64,000 bases of DNA from Betaproteobacteria bacterium HGW-Betaproteobacteria-22 (GTDB lineage Bacteria; Pseudomonadota; Gammaproteobacteria; Burkholderiales; Methylophilaceae): positions 1 to 64,000 of the forward strand of contig PHCJ01000008.1 in assembly GCA_002842285.1 (NCBI GenBank), read 5' to 3'. Position numbers and translations under genes: made by a program. The notes below the pieces were generated by a model. It saw nothing but the letters and a program-made list of their open reading frames with translations. It did not search any database and was not told the origin of the DNA. Below are positions 50,820 through 60,526 of this stretch, piece by piece (within the stretch, counting starts at the first letter, position 1; every line of letters starts with the position of its first letter).

Positions 50820-51027
50820 GGTTGCTCTCCTTGTAGATATTGCATTCACCCCTTATTTCTAGGGTGCGACATTTTGTCACATGTTAACTATACCCCCATG
50901 TTCAACTCTATGCTACTAGCCGAAAGAACTAGTTCTTTTTATTCAAGCTACTTATCCTTTAGACGAATAGTTCCTATGCGCTCATTGCTTTAGTCTTGCA
51001 CCATGTGGTTAATGGGGGAGAGGGACG
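50820..51027. promoter_or_regulatory. Divergent nosZ / narK1 control region
   Basis: 208 bp with three possible operators: TGCGACA ttt TGTCACA (50865-50881, inverted repeat with one mismatch), the perfect 16-bp palindrome AAAGAACTAGTTCTTT (50923-50938), and a NarL-like heptamer TACTTAT near 50949. There is no TTGAT-N4-ATCAA FNR/DNR box. The location between divergent N2O and nitrate operons suggests joint control. Confidence 0.5.
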
Positions 51028-52296
51028 ATGGCAACGCAAGAATACAAAGCTTGGTCGGTAGTGGTCGCGAGTACGCTGGCTTTTACTGTTTGCTTCATGA
51101 TTTGGATGATGTTCGCTGTGATTGGCATCCCGATCAAGGAGGCGCTTGGCCTGAATGAAACCGAGTTCGGTATTCTGATAGCTACACCGGTGCTCACTGG
51201 ATCGCTTATACGCCTGCCACTTGGTATGTGGACGGATAAATTTGGCGGTCGCATCGTATTTTTCGTGCTGATGCTTTCTAGTGTTGTTCCTATTTTTCTG
51301 ATCTCAAAATGCACCGAGTACTGGCAGTTTTTGGTGACAGGTCTGTTTGTTGGGGTGGCAGGCGGGTCGTTTACTGTTGGTATTGCTTACTGTGCCCGTT
51401 GGTTTCCAAAAAATCGTCAAGGTTTGGCCATGGGAATCTTTGGCGCCGGTAACACGGGAGCCGCCGTGACTAAACTGGTGGCGCCGATTATCGTTGTCGG
51501 CTTTGGCTGGGCGATGGTGCCGCAGGTTTATGCAGTCCTGATGCTGGTGACGGCTATTTTGTTCTGGTTTTTTTCTTATACAGACTCTACACATGTGGCG
51601 GGTAAAACAGTGACCGTGCGTGAACAGTTGCTGGCACTTAAAGACCCAAAAGTTTGGAAATACAGTCAGTATTACTCAATCGTGTTTGGTGGGTATGTGG
51701 CTCTGGCGTTATGGATGACCAAATACTATATCGGTGAATACGGTTTTGATTTAAAAACCGCCGCACTGATGGCTGCTGCATTCAGTATCCCAGGTGGTGT
51801 GCTGCGCGCGGTTGGCGGCCACTTCTCAGACAAGTTCGGGGCGCATACCGTAACCTGGTGGGTGCTGTGGGTTTCTTTAGTGTGTCTGTTCTTTCTCTCA
51901 TATCCTCAGACAGACATTTCAATTGTGACGGTTAAAGGTCAGCAGACTTTCCATATTGGCCTGAATGCGACATGGTTCACTGTCATCATGTTCACCATGG
52001 GTATTGCATTCGCGATTGGTAAAGCATCTGTATTCAAATACATCTCGGATGATTATCCACATAATATTGGCGTGATTTCCGGCGTGGTTGGCCTTGCTGG
52101 TGGCTTGGGCGGTTTTCTGATGCCTATCATGTTCGGTGCGTTGCTGGATTTCACCGGCGTTCGTTCTTCAGCCTTTATGTTGATGTTCGGCATTGTCTGG
52201 GTATCGCTTATCTGGATGTATTGGACAGAAGTGCGCCCAGTAAAAATCGGCCGTCACCATGAACGTCAAGCGGCAAAAGAAGCAGCATCAATTTAA
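51028..52296 (+). CDS. narK1: Nitrate transporter, NarK1-type MFS
   Basis: 422-residue major-facilitator protein with 12 predicted helices. The nitrate-porter signatures GAGNTGAAVTKLVAP and GLAGGLGGFLMPIMFG, plus the RLP.G and F.DK.G segments, assign it to the nitrate/nitrite porter family. NarK1 types usually act as nitrate-proton symporters. First gene of the nar operon; narK2 follows after 10 bp. The ATG at 51028 is preceded by GGGGGAGAGGG. Confidence 0.9.
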   Translation: MATQEYKAWSVVVASTLAFTVCFMIWMMFAVIGIPIKEALGLNETEFGILIATPVLTGSLIRLPLGMWTDKFGGRIVFFVLMLSSVVPIFLISKCTEYWQFLVTGLFVGVAGGSFTVGIAYCARWFPKNRQGLAMGIFGAGNTGAAVTKLVAPIIVVGFGWAMVPQVYAVLMLVTAILFWFFSYTDSTHVAGKTVTVREQLLALKDPKVWKYSQYYSIVFGGYVALALWMTKYYIGEYGFDLKTAALMAAAFSIPGGVLRAVGGHFSDKFGAHTVTWWVLWVSLVCLFFLSYPQTDISIVTVKGQQTFHIGLNATWFTVIMFTMGIAFAIGKASVFKYISDDYPHNIGVISGVVGLAGGLGGFLMPIMFGALLDFTGVRSSAFMLMFGIVWVSLIWMYWTEVRPVKIGRHHERQAAKEAASI

Positions 52297-52306
52297 GGAG
52301 TGTCAT

Positions 52307-53917
52307 ATGTCAACCAATGTAGAAGTCTGGAACGTCGAAGACAACAGTTTTTGGGAATCCACAGGCAAACGCATAGCTTATCGCAACCTGTGGATTTCAG
52401 TGCCGGCTCTGCTATGCGGATTTGCTGTGTGGCTGATGTGGGGCATTATTGCTGTGCAGATGAGTAATTTGGGTTTTCCGTTCACTAAAGATGAGTTATT
52501 TACGCTGACGGCGATTTCCGGCCTTGCTGGTGCGACCATGCGGATTCCTTCTTCCTTCTTTATTCGCTTGGCCGGAGGCAGGAATACTATATTTCTAACG
52601 ACGGCAATGTTATTGAGCCCGGCAATCGGTACTGGTATAGCCTTGCAGCATCCTGAATGGCCGTTGTGGGTGTTTCAATTGATGGCACTCTGGTCAGGTG
52701 TAGGCGGTGGTAATTTTGCCAGTTCCATGAGTAACATCAGCACGTTTTTTCCTAAACGTCTTCAAGGTACGGCACTTGGCCTTAATGCCGGTCTGGGAAA
52801 TTTTGGCGTGACCACGATGCAGATATTGATCCCATTGGTCATGACGGTTGGTGTTTTTGGTGCATTGGGCGGTGATGCCACGCTGTTGGTAAAAGATAGT
52901 GGCTGGATCTTCGGCAAGATTCCAGCAGGCACACCAACTTTTATCCAGAATGCTGGTTTTGCCTGGGTACTGTCATTGGTGCCATTGGCTGCATTGTGCT
53001 GGTTTGGCATGAACAATTTGCTGCCAATTTCTGCTGATGCGCGCGGCACTGTATTGTCATTTATAAAAATCACATGGCTTTACACTTTGGCTTTTGTACC
53101 AGCAATTGCAGGGCTATATCTGTACTTGCCTGCACCTTCTGGCCTGGGGCTGCTGAATATGTGGGTGGTGATGCCGCTAATCATCGTATCAACCTTGCTG
53201 GTAATGAAGCTTGCCGCATTTGGCACAATGAAAGAGAACATCGCCAAACAGTTCGCGATTTTCAAAAACAAACACACATGGTCGATGACTGCGCTGTATC
53301 TGGTGACATTCGGCTCATTTATCGGGTTTTCAATGGCTTTGCCACTGTCCATTACCGTGATATTTGGTGAGCAGCATATCTTTGACGCTGCAACACAAAC
53401 CTGGTCGCACATTAAAAACCCGGCAGCGCCTTCAGCGCTGACTTACGCATGGATAGGGCCTTTTGTCGGTGCTTTGATTCGCCCGGTAGGCGGCTGGATT
53501 TCAGACAAGGTAGGCGGCTCTATCGTGACGCAGATTATTTCAGCTGTCATGGTTGCAGCCTCTGCTTATGCCGGCTACATCATGATGCAAGCCTATCACT
53601 CTGCCACCCCTGAGATTTATTTCACACAATTCTTAATCGTGTTTGTGGTGTTGTTTGCAGCAACTGGTGTGGGCAATGGTTCAACTTTCAGAACGGTCGG
53701 TGTGATTTTTGATCGTGTGCAGGCCGGCCCCGTGCTGGGCTGGACATCTGCTGTTGCCGCCTATGGCTCATTCATTGCGCCGGAAGTGATTAAAGGGCAA
53801 ATCAAGGCAGGCACCCCTGAAATGGCGATGTATGGTTTTGCGGTGTTCTATGCGCTGTGCCTGATATTGAACTGGTGGTTCTACCTGCGTGCAGGTAGCG
53901 AAATCAAGAACCCATAA
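52307..53917 (+). CDS. narK2: Nitrate/nitrite antiporter, NarK2-type MFS
   Basis: 536-residue MFS porter with an extended cytoplasmic N-terminus (NVEVWNVEDNSFWESTGKRIAYRNLW) typical of NarK2, and nitrate signatures GVGGGNFASSMSNISTFFPKR and GLNAGLGNFGVTTMQ. NarK2 types usually exchange nitrate in for nitrite out. The start at 52307 follows AAGGAG; 16 in-frame codons upstream overlap narK1. In Paracoccus these two porters are fused; here they are separate. Confidence 0.9.
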   Translation: MSTNVEVWNVEDNSFWESTGKRIAYRNLWISVPALLCGFAVWLMWGIIAVQMSNLGFPFTKDELFTLTAISGLAGATMRIPSSFFIRLAGGRNTIFLTTAMLLSPAIGTGIALQHPEWPLWVFQLMALWSGVGGGNFASSMSNISTFFPKRLQGTALGLNAGLGNFGVTTMQILIPLVMTVGVFGALGGDATLLVKDSGWIFGKIPAGTPTFIQNAGFAWVLSLVPLAALCWFGMNNLLPISADARGTVLSFIKITWLYTLAFVPAIAGLYLYLPAPSGLGLLNMWVVMPLIIVSTLLVMKLAAFGTMKENIAKQFAIFKNKHTWSMTALYLVTFGSFIGFSMALPLSITVIFGEQHIFDAATQTWSHIKNPAAPSALTYAWIGPFVGALIRPVGGWISDKVGGSIVTQIISAVMVAASAYAGYIMMQAYHSATPEIYFTQFLIVFVVLFAATGVGNGSTFRTVGVIFDRVQAGPVLGWTSAVAAYGSFIAPEVIKGQIKAGTPEMAMYGFAVFYALCLILNWWFYLRAGSEIKNP

Positions 53918-53964
53918 ATTTAACCAGTAGAACTGTTAAAAGAATTAATCAAGGAGTCTGAGCG

Positions 53965-56900
53965 ATGAGTCACTTTCTGGATAGGCTTAAATTTTTCGAT
54001 AAGGTTAAGGCAACCTTTTCAAATAATCACGGCATCGTTACTAATGAGGATCGTCAGTGGGAAGACGTGTACCGTCACCGCTGGCAGCATGACAAGGTCG
54101 TGCGTTCCACCCACGGTGTGAACTGTACCGGCGGCTGTTCATGGAAAATCTTTGTAAAGAATGGTTTAGTTTCTTTCGAAATGCAGCAGACGGATTATCC
54201 ACGCACCCGTGATGATCTGCCGGATCATGAGCCACGCGGTTGTCAGCGAGGCGCATCATTCTCCTGGTATCTGTATAGCCCTCATCGCATCAAGCATCCG
54301 CTCATTCGCGGCCGTTTGATTGACCTGTATCGCGCCGAGCGTAAAACAGGTAAAGATCCGGTTGAGGCGTGGGCAGCCATTCAGGCAGATGAGCAGAAAC
54401 GCAAATCCTACACGGCGGTACGCGGTTTGGGTGGTTTTGTACGCACTTCATGGGATGAAGTGAATGAAATCATCGCGGCTGCCAATGTCTACACGATTAA
54501 AAAATGGGGTCCAGACCGCATTTTCGGTTTTTCACCCATCCCCGCAATGTCGATGATTTCTTACGCCGCAGGCTCCCGATACCTCTCCCTGATTGGGGCT
54601 GCCTGTGGTTCTTTCTATGACTGGTACTGCGACTTGCCTGCTGCAAGTCCGCAGACATGGGGCGAGCAGACTGACGTGCCTGAAGCTGCTGACTGGTATA
54701 ACTCTACCTACATTATCATTACCGGTGCCAACCTGCCAATGACACGTACGCCGGATGCACACTTTGCTTCAGAAGTGCGCTATAAGGGTGCAAAAATCGT
54801 AGCAATGGCGCCGGATTATGCTGAGTTCTGCAAGTTCTCTGATTTATGGATGCCAATCAAACAGGGGACGGATGCTGCAGCCTTTCTGGCAATGGGACAC
54901 GTTGCCTTGAAAGAATTTTATATCAACAGTCAGGATCCATATTTCCAAGAATATGCGCGTAAATATACCGACATGCCGATGCAGGTGATGCTGCGTAAGC
55001 ATGACGGTACTTATGTTTCTGATAGATTCTTGCGTGCTTCTGATTTTGACGGTGCGTTGGGCGAAACCAATAACCCCGAGTGGAAAACGATCGTTTTTGA
55101 TCGTAAATCATGTGCATTTGTTGCACCTAACGGCAGTATCGGCTATCGCTGGGGTGAAGATGGCAAGTGGAACTTGCTGGAAAAAACCGGCAGTCAGGAA
55201 ATTACAGCTGAACTAACCTGCATCGATGATCGAGATGAAGTGGTGTCGGTCGGCTTTCCGCACTTTACACATGGTGAAGGTGATTTGCTGTACAGAAATG
55301 TACCTGCAAGAAAAGTGAAACTGGCAAATGGTGAAGAAGTGCTGGTTGCGACAGTGTTTGATTTGCAGGTCGCGCAGTATGGTATAGACCGCGGTTTGGA
55401 TGGCGGAAACGTTGCCAAGGACTATAACGACGCTAACGTAGCCTATACACCAGCATGGGCTGAAAAGGTGACAGGTGTCAAAGCCGCTGACATTGAGCGC
55501 ACAGGCCGTGAATTTGCCTACAATGCCTCAAAAACCAAAGGTAAGTCCATGGTCATCATGGGTGCCGCGATTAATCACTGGTATCACAATGATTTGGCGT
55601 ATCGTTCAATCATGAACCTGCTGCATATGTGCGGCTGCGTAGGCCAAACAGGTGGTGGCTGGGCACACTATGTGGGTCAGGAAAAACTGCGCCCTCAGGC
55701 AGGCTGGGCACCGATTGCCTTCGCGCTGGATTGGCATCGTCCACCTCGCCACACTAACTCTACCTCATACTGGTACTTCCATACCGATCAATGGCGCTAT
55801 GAAACGCTGAATGCTGACAGTTTGCTGTCACCTGCCGGTAAAGGTAAGAATCGCGGTAATTCCATTGCCGATTACAACGTGAAGGCAGCACGTATGGGCT
55901 GGTTGCCATCGATGCCAAACTTCAATGCCAACCCGATTGAACTGGCTGAAGAAGCGATGAAAAACGGCGCTACAGATGAAGCATCGGTTGCCAAATACGT
56001 GGCAGCCAAGTTGAAATCCGGCGAGCTGGACGTCGCTTATGCTGACCCTGACAACCCTGTGAACTGGCCACGCAACCTGTTTGTGTGGCGTGCCAACCTG
56101 ATTGGCTCTTCTGCCAAAGGGCATGAGTATTTCCTGAAACATCTGCTAGGCGCACAAAATGGTGTGTTGCAGGAATCAGGCGCTGGCCGTGGCAACAAAG
56201 AAGTGAAATGGCATGAAGATGCGCCCATCGGCAAGCTGGACTTGATGGTGGATATCAATTTCCGTCTCAATTCTACCGGCGCCTATTCAGACATTATCTT
56301 GCCAACGGCAACCTGGTATGAAAAAAATGACCTGAATACGACAGATATGCATCCGTTCATTCATCCGCTGTCAGAAGCGGTGTCACCAGGCTGGGAATCT
56401 AAATCAGACTGGCAGATTTTCAAGACCATTGCCAAGACCTTCTCACCGTTAGCCGAAAAGCATCTGGGCACCAAAAAAGAGGTGGTGGCTTTACCGATGC
56501 AGCATGACTCAGCTGCCGAGCTGGCACAGCCCTTTGGTGAAGTGAAAAACTGGAAAGAGGGTGATTGTGAGCCGATACCAGGCAAGACCATGGCGATTAT
56601 CAAACTGGTGGAGCGTACTTATGGTGACACTTACCGTAAGTTCATTGCGCTAGGCCCCTTGATGACCAAGCTTGGTAACAACATCAAAGGCATCGACTGG
56701 AATACAGACAGTGAATACGAGCAACTGAAAAAACATAACAGCACGGTGAAAGAGCTAGGCGTTTCCTTCGGCATGCCGTCATTGGCTGAAGATATCGAGG
56801 TGTGCGATTCTGTGATGCGTATGGCACCGGAAACCAACGGTGAAGTGGCGCATAAATCATGGAGCGCGCTGTCACATAAAACCGGTATTGACCATCATCA

Positions 56901-57714
56901 TCTGTATGCAGGGCGCCATGAAGATAAGTTCACGTTCAAGGATATTCAGGCGCAGCCACGCAAGATCATTACCGCGCCAACCTGGTCCGGTATTGAATCC
57001 GAGCATGTTTCGTACACTGCCGGTTACACCAATATCCATGAACACATTCCGTTCCGCACACTGACCGGACGTGCACATTTCTATCAAGACCATGAATGGA
57101 TGCTGGACTTTGGTGAGGGCTTCTGTACCTACAAACCCATGGTGGATTTAGGTGAACTGAATGCCTTGCCAAAACATGTAACAGCCAAGCCACATCTCGA
57201 GCTGAACTGGATCACACCGCACTCTAAATGGGGTATTCACTCATCTTATCAGGATAACCTGCGTATGTTGACATTGTTCCGCGGCGGCCCATATGTCTGG
57301 GTGTCTGAAGACGATGCCAAATCAGTCGGCATTGAAGATAACGACTGGGTCGAGGCAGTGAATCACAATGGTGCAACGGTAGCACGAGCTGTGGTTTCTC
57401 AGCGTATTCCACGCGGCATGGCCATGATGTACCACGCGCAGGAAAAAAATATCAACGTGCCCGGTTCGCCCACTACAGGTAAACGTGGCGGTATTTTGAA
57501 TGCCGTGACTCGAGTCATCATGAAGCCAACCAATATGATTGGCGGCTATGCGCAGCTTTCTTACGGCTTTAATTATTACGGCACCGTAGGTTGCCAGCGC
57601 GACACGATGGTGGCATTGCACAAGATAGCGGATAAGGATGTGGATTGGCTGGAACGCCCGCTCACCCCGGAACGCGAAGCCCAACTCAACCCTGTCGGTA
57701 TCGGCGCTAAATAA
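53965..57714 (+). CDS. narG: Respiratory nitrate reductase alpha subunit NarG
   Basis: Catalytic molybdopterin subunit, 1249 residues, at the cytoplasmic face. Cluster FS0 ligands H50, C54, C58 and C93 (HGVNCTGGCSW ... RGCQRG). The Mo ligand is Asp223 in YCDLPAASPQTWGEQTD. The C-terminal domain has PTNMIGGYAQLSYGFNYYGTVGCQRD. No Tat signal: the N-terminus SHFLDRLKFFDKV is the vestigial form of cytoplasmic NarG. AAGGAG precedes the ATG. Needs molybdenum cofactor, for which moaA lies at the end of the gene string. Confidence 0.97.
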   Translation: MSHFLDRLKFFDKVKATFSNNHGIVTNEDRQWEDVYRHRWQHDKVVRSTHGVNCTGGCSWKIFVKNGLVSFEMQQTDYPRTRDDLPDHEPRGCQRGASFSWYLYSPHRIKHPLIRGRLIDLYRAERKTGKDPVEAWAAIQADEQKRKSYTAVRGLGGFVRTSWDEVNEIIAAANVYTIKKWGPDRIFGFSPIPAMSMISYAAGSRYLSLIGAACGSFYDWYCDLPAASPQTWGEQTDVPEAADWYNSTYIIITGANLPMTRTPDAHFASEVRYKGAKIVAMAPDYAEFCKFSDLWMPIKQGTDAAAFLAMGHVALKEFYINSQDPYFQEYARKYTDMPMQVMLRKHDGTYVSDRFLRASDFDGALGETNNPEWKTIVFDRKSCAFVAPNGSIGYRWGEDGKWNLLEKTGSQEITAELTCIDDRDEVVSVGFPHFTHGEGDLLYRNVPARKVKLANGEEVLVATVFDLQVAQYGIDRGLDGGNVAKDYNDANVAYTPAWAEKVTGVKAADIERTGREFAYNASKTKGKSMVIMGAAINHWYHNDLAYRSIMNLLHMCGCVGQTGGGWAHYVGQEKLRPQAGWAPIAFALDWHRPPRHTNSTSYWYFHTDQWRYETLNADSLLSPAGKGKNRGNSIADYNVKAARMGWLPSMPNFNANPIELAEEAMKNGATDEASVAKYVAAKLKSGELDVAYADPDNPVNWPRNLFVWRANLIGSSAKGHEYFLKHLLGAQNGVLQESGAGRGNKEVKWHEDAPIGKLDLMVDINFRLNSTGAYSDIILPTATWYEKNDLNTTDMHPFIHPLSEAVSPGWESKSDWQIFKTIAKTFSPLAEKHLGTKKEVVALPMQHDSAAELAQPFGEVKNWKEGDCEPIPGKTMAIIKLVERTYGDTYRKFIALGPLMTKLGNNIKGIDWNTDSEYEQLKKHNSTVKELGVSFGMPSLAEDIEVCDSVMRMAPETNGEVAHKSWSALSHKTGIDHHHLYAGRHEDKFTFKDIQAQPRKIITAPTWSGIESEHVSYTAGYTNIHEHIPFRTLTGRAHFYQDHEWMLDFGEGFCTYKPMVDLGELNALPKHVTAKPHLELNWITPHSKWGIHSSYQDNLRMLTLFRGGPYVWVSEDDAKSVGIEDNDWVEAVNHNGATVARAVVSQRIPRGMAMMYHAQEKNINVPGSPTTGKRGGILNAVTRVIMKPTNMIGGYAQLSYGFNYYGTVGCQRDTMVALHKIADKDVDWLERPLTPEREAQLNPVGIGAK

Positions 57715-57735
57715 ATAAGGCATCAGGAGAATATT

Positions 57736-59283
57736 ATGAAAGTACGTGCCCAATTCGCCTTTGTCTTTAATCTGGACAAATGCATCGGCTGTCACACCTG
57801 TTCGGTGACCTGTAAGAACGTATGGACGAATCGAAAAGGGGTGGAATACGCCTGGTTCAATAACGTTGAATCCAAACCCGGCGTCGGTTACCCGAAACAG
57901 TGGGAAAATCAGGAAGTATGGAAGGGTGGCTGGGAGCTTAAAAACGGCAAGCTGGAGCTTAAATCCGGCAGCCGCACATCTAAATTGCTCAATATTTTTG
58001 CCAACCCAGATATGCCGCAGATTGACGATTATTACGAGCCATTTACCTACAATTACGCACATTTACAAAATGCACCGTTGTCGGAAGCTACGCCAACGGC
58101 ACGCCCGATTTCACAGATCACCGGTGAAAGCATGGAGAAGATCAAATGGGGGCCAAACTGGGAAGATGACCTGGCTGGCGAGTACCATAAACGCAGCAAA
58201 GACAAGAATATGGATAATATCCAGAAAGAGATGTATGGACAATTTGAAAATACTTTCCATATGTATCTGCCGCGTATCTGTAACCACTGTCTGAACGCCT
58301 CCTGTGTTGCGGCCTGCCCATCAGGCTCTATCTATAAGCGTGAAGAAGATGGCATCGTGCTGGTGGATCAGGATAAATGCCGTGGCTGGCGTATGTGTGT
58401 CAGTTCATGCCCATACAAAAAAGTGTTCTATAACTGGGAGTCAGGCAAGGCTGAGAAGTGTATCGGCTGCTATCCGCGTGTTGAGTCTGGCATGCCTACC
58501 GTGTGTTCAGAATCCTGCGTCGGGCGTATCCGTTACAACGGCATCATGCTGTACGATGCCGATCGTATCGAAGAGCTGGCCAGCATGGAAAACGAGCAGG
58601 ATTTGTATGAAGCACAGTGCAAAATCTTCCTCGACCCGAATGACCCTCAGGTTATCGCGGCAGCGCGCGCTGAGGGCATTAATGAAGACTGGCTGGATGC
58701 AGCACGTAAATCACCTATCTGGAAAATGGCCATGGACTGGAAGATTGCTTTCCCGATGCATCCTGAGTTCCGTACCTTGCCGATGGTTTGGTATGTGCCG
58801 CCACTTTCGCCCGTGCAGTCACAGATTGACCAGGGCAATTTACCGGTTGGTCCGGATGGTGCGATTCCTGTTTCCGGCACAATGCGTCTGCCAATCGAAT
58901 ATCTGGCAAACCTGTTAACAGCAGGCAAGACCGCACCGATTGAAAGTGCTTTGAACCGTTTGATTGCGATGCGCAGTTATCAGCGTTCAGTGCATGTGGA
59001 AGGCGTAGCGGATACACGTGCGCTTGATGCTGCTGGCATTACAGAAGAACAGGCTAAAGAGATGTATCGTTATCTCGCGATTGCCAATTACGAAGACCGT
59101 TTTGTGATTCCGACTGGCCATACAGAAGAAACACTGGATGATGCGTTTGGATTCCAGGGCCAGAATGGCTTCAGTTTCGGTAACGACAGTTCACATGGCG
59201 TTTCCAAGATCACGTTATTTCCACGCCGCCGTAAAGACACGGTGGAACCAAAAGAACTCGCGCCATCAAGCGATAACAGTTAA
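57736..59283 (+). CDS. narH: Respiratory nitrate reductase beta subunit NarH
   Basis: 515-residue ferredoxin-like electron conduit between NarI and NarG. Four cysteine groups: CIGCHTCSVTCK, CNHCLNASCVAACP, CRGWRMCVSSCP (Trp in place of one Cys, giving the 3Fe-4S cluster), and CIGCYPRVESGMPTVCSESC. Follows narG at 21 bp with AGGAG. Confidence 0.97.
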   Translation: MKVRAQFAFVFNLDKCIGCHTCSVTCKNVWTNRKGVEYAWFNNVESKPGVGYPKQWENQEVWKGGWELKNGKLELKSGSRTSKLLNIFANPDMPQIDDYYEPFTYNYAHLQNAPLSEATPTARPISQITGESMEKIKWGPNWEDDLAGEYHKRSKDKNMDNIQKEMYGQFENTFHMYLPRICNHCLNASCVAACPSGSIYKREEDGIVLVDQDKCRGWRMCVSSCPYKKVFYNWESGKAEKCIGCYPRVESGMPTVCSESCVGRIRYNGIMLYDADRIEELASMENEQDLYEAQCKIFLDPNDPQVIAAARAEGINEDWLDAARKSPIWKMAMDWKIAFPMHPEFRTLPMVWYVPPLSPVQSQIDQGNLPVGPDGAIPVSGTMRLPIEYLANLLTAGKTAPIESALNRLIAMRSYQRSVHVEGVADTRALDAAGITEEQAKEMYRYLAIANYEDRFVIPTGHTEETLDDAFGFQGQNGFSFGNDSSHGVSKITLFPRRRKDTVEPKELAPSSDNS

Positions 59284-59295
59284 GGGGCAGGCATC

Positions 59296-59811
59296 ATGAA
59301 AATCTATAAATTGTTATCAGTATTACTGGAATATCCAGATCAGGAGTTGATAGACCATATTCCAGAACTTCAGCAAGCAATGGCGCAACTGGACGCTGAT
59401 GTTGCTGAGATTGAAGCTTTGCAAGGTTTTATCAATCATTTACAAAGCATGCCAGTTACCGAGTTGCAGGCAGACTATGTGAAGACCTTTGACATGGTGC
59501 CCGAGCATAGTCTGCATCTTACGCATCATTTATTCGGCGATGACAAAAACCGTGGCCCGGCGCTGATTGATTTGGGTGAGTTATATAAGGATTACGGTGT
59601 GGAAGTAGTCACGAACGAGTTGCCTGACTATTTGCCATTGATTCTTGAGTTCACGGCCTATCTGGATGACAACGAAGGCACGGTGTTTTTATCCGATGCC
59701 AAAAAAGTGCTGAGTGTGCTTACCGAGAATTTAACCAAAGCTGAAAGCCCATACGCAGCATTGCTTTCAATTGTTGAAAATCGGGCAACACTTAGCAAGC
59801 TGGCAGCATAA
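59296..59811 (+). CDS. narJ: Nitrate reductase assembly chaperone NarJ
   Basis: Redox-enzyme maturation protein that holds apo-NarGH until the molybdenum cofactor is inserted. All-helical, 171 residues, with KIYKLLSVLLEYPDQELIDHIPEL and the TFDMVPEHSLHLTHHLFGDDKNRGPALIDL block typical of NarJ. It is at the short end for the family (many exceed 200 residues), lacking the variable C-terminal extension. Between narH and narI. Confidence 0.94.
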   Translation: MKIYKLLSVLLEYPDQELIDHIPELQQAMAQLDADVAEIEALQGFINHLQSMPVTELQADYVKTFDMVPEHSLHLTHHLFGDDKNRGPALIDLGELYKDYGVEVVTNELPDYLPLILEFTAYLDDNEGTVFLSDAKKVLSVLTENLTKAESPYAALLSIVENRATLSKLAA

Positions 59812-59822
59812 AGGAGAACAAA

Positions 59823-60512
59823 ATGGACCTACATAATTTTCTTTACGGCATTTACCCTTACATCGCATTGAGTGTGTTTTTGCTGGGTAGCTGGTTGCGC
59901 TTTGACCGCGAGCAATATACCTGGAAAAGCGATTCCAGCCAGTTGCTTTCAAAGGCCAACATGCGGCTGGGCAGCAACCTGTTTCATGTGGGAATTATCG
60001 CGATATTTTTCGGGCATTTTGTCGGCTTGCTCACGCCGCATAGCTGGTTTCAGGCGATGGGCGTTTCCGATATGGCGCACCAGATGGTTGCGATCTGGGC
60101 AGGGTCAATTTTTGGCATCATGTGCTTAATTGGCGGTGCCATATTGTGGGTGCGCCGCATGTTCAATGCGCGTGTATCCGCTGCGAGCCGCGGCTCAGAC
60201 AAGTTCATCCTGACCTGGCTGCTGATTACCTTGCTGCTTGGGCTTTCTACCATTCCTGTGTCTATCGGGCATGCCAACCATGACAATCCTGCCGTGATGA
60301 TCGCGCTGGCGGAGTGGGTACAAAGCATTGTTTACTTGCGTCCAGACCCTGCACTGTTAAACGGCGTGGATACCATTTTCAAAGTGCATCTGTTCTTTGG
60401 CATGACGGTGTTCCTGGTGTTTCCGTTCACGCGTATGGTGCACGTCTGGAGCGCGCCATTCGGTTACGTAGCAAGGCCTTATCAAATAGTTCGTAGCAAA
60501 CGTTTCCGTTAA
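59823..60512 (+). CDS. narI: Respiratory nitrate reductase gamma subunit NarI
   Basis: Di-haem cytochrome b membrane anchor that oxidises quinol, 229 residues with five helices and haem-ligand histidines (LFHVGIIAIFFGHFVGLL, KVHLFFGMTVFLVFPFTRMVHVWSAP). Begins MDLHNFLYGIYPYIAL, as in E. coli NarI. Last structural gene of narGHJI. Confidence 0.96.
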   Translation: MDLHNFLYGIYPYIALSVFLLGSWLRFDREQYTWKSDSSQLLSKANMRLGSNLFHVGIIAIFFGHFVGLLTPHSWFQAMGVSDMAHQMVAIWAGSIFGIMCLIGGAILWVRRMFNARVSAASRGSDKFILTWLLITLLLGLSTIPVSIGHANHDNPAVMIALAEWVQSIVYLRPDPALLNGVDTIFKVHLFFGMTVFLVFPFTRMVHVWSAPFGYVARPYQIVRSKRFR

Positions 60513-60526
60513 CGAGCGTTGCAAAC

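Noticed and set aside
50820..51027. FNR/DNR box (TTGAT-N4-ATCAA) in the nosZ-narK1 region
   Set aside because: Looked for on both strands; no match with acceptable symmetry.
57322..58062. 246-codon minus-strand ORF across the narG-narH junction
   Set aside because: Antisense to two unmistakable genes; its translation mirrors narG/narH codons and has no domain features.
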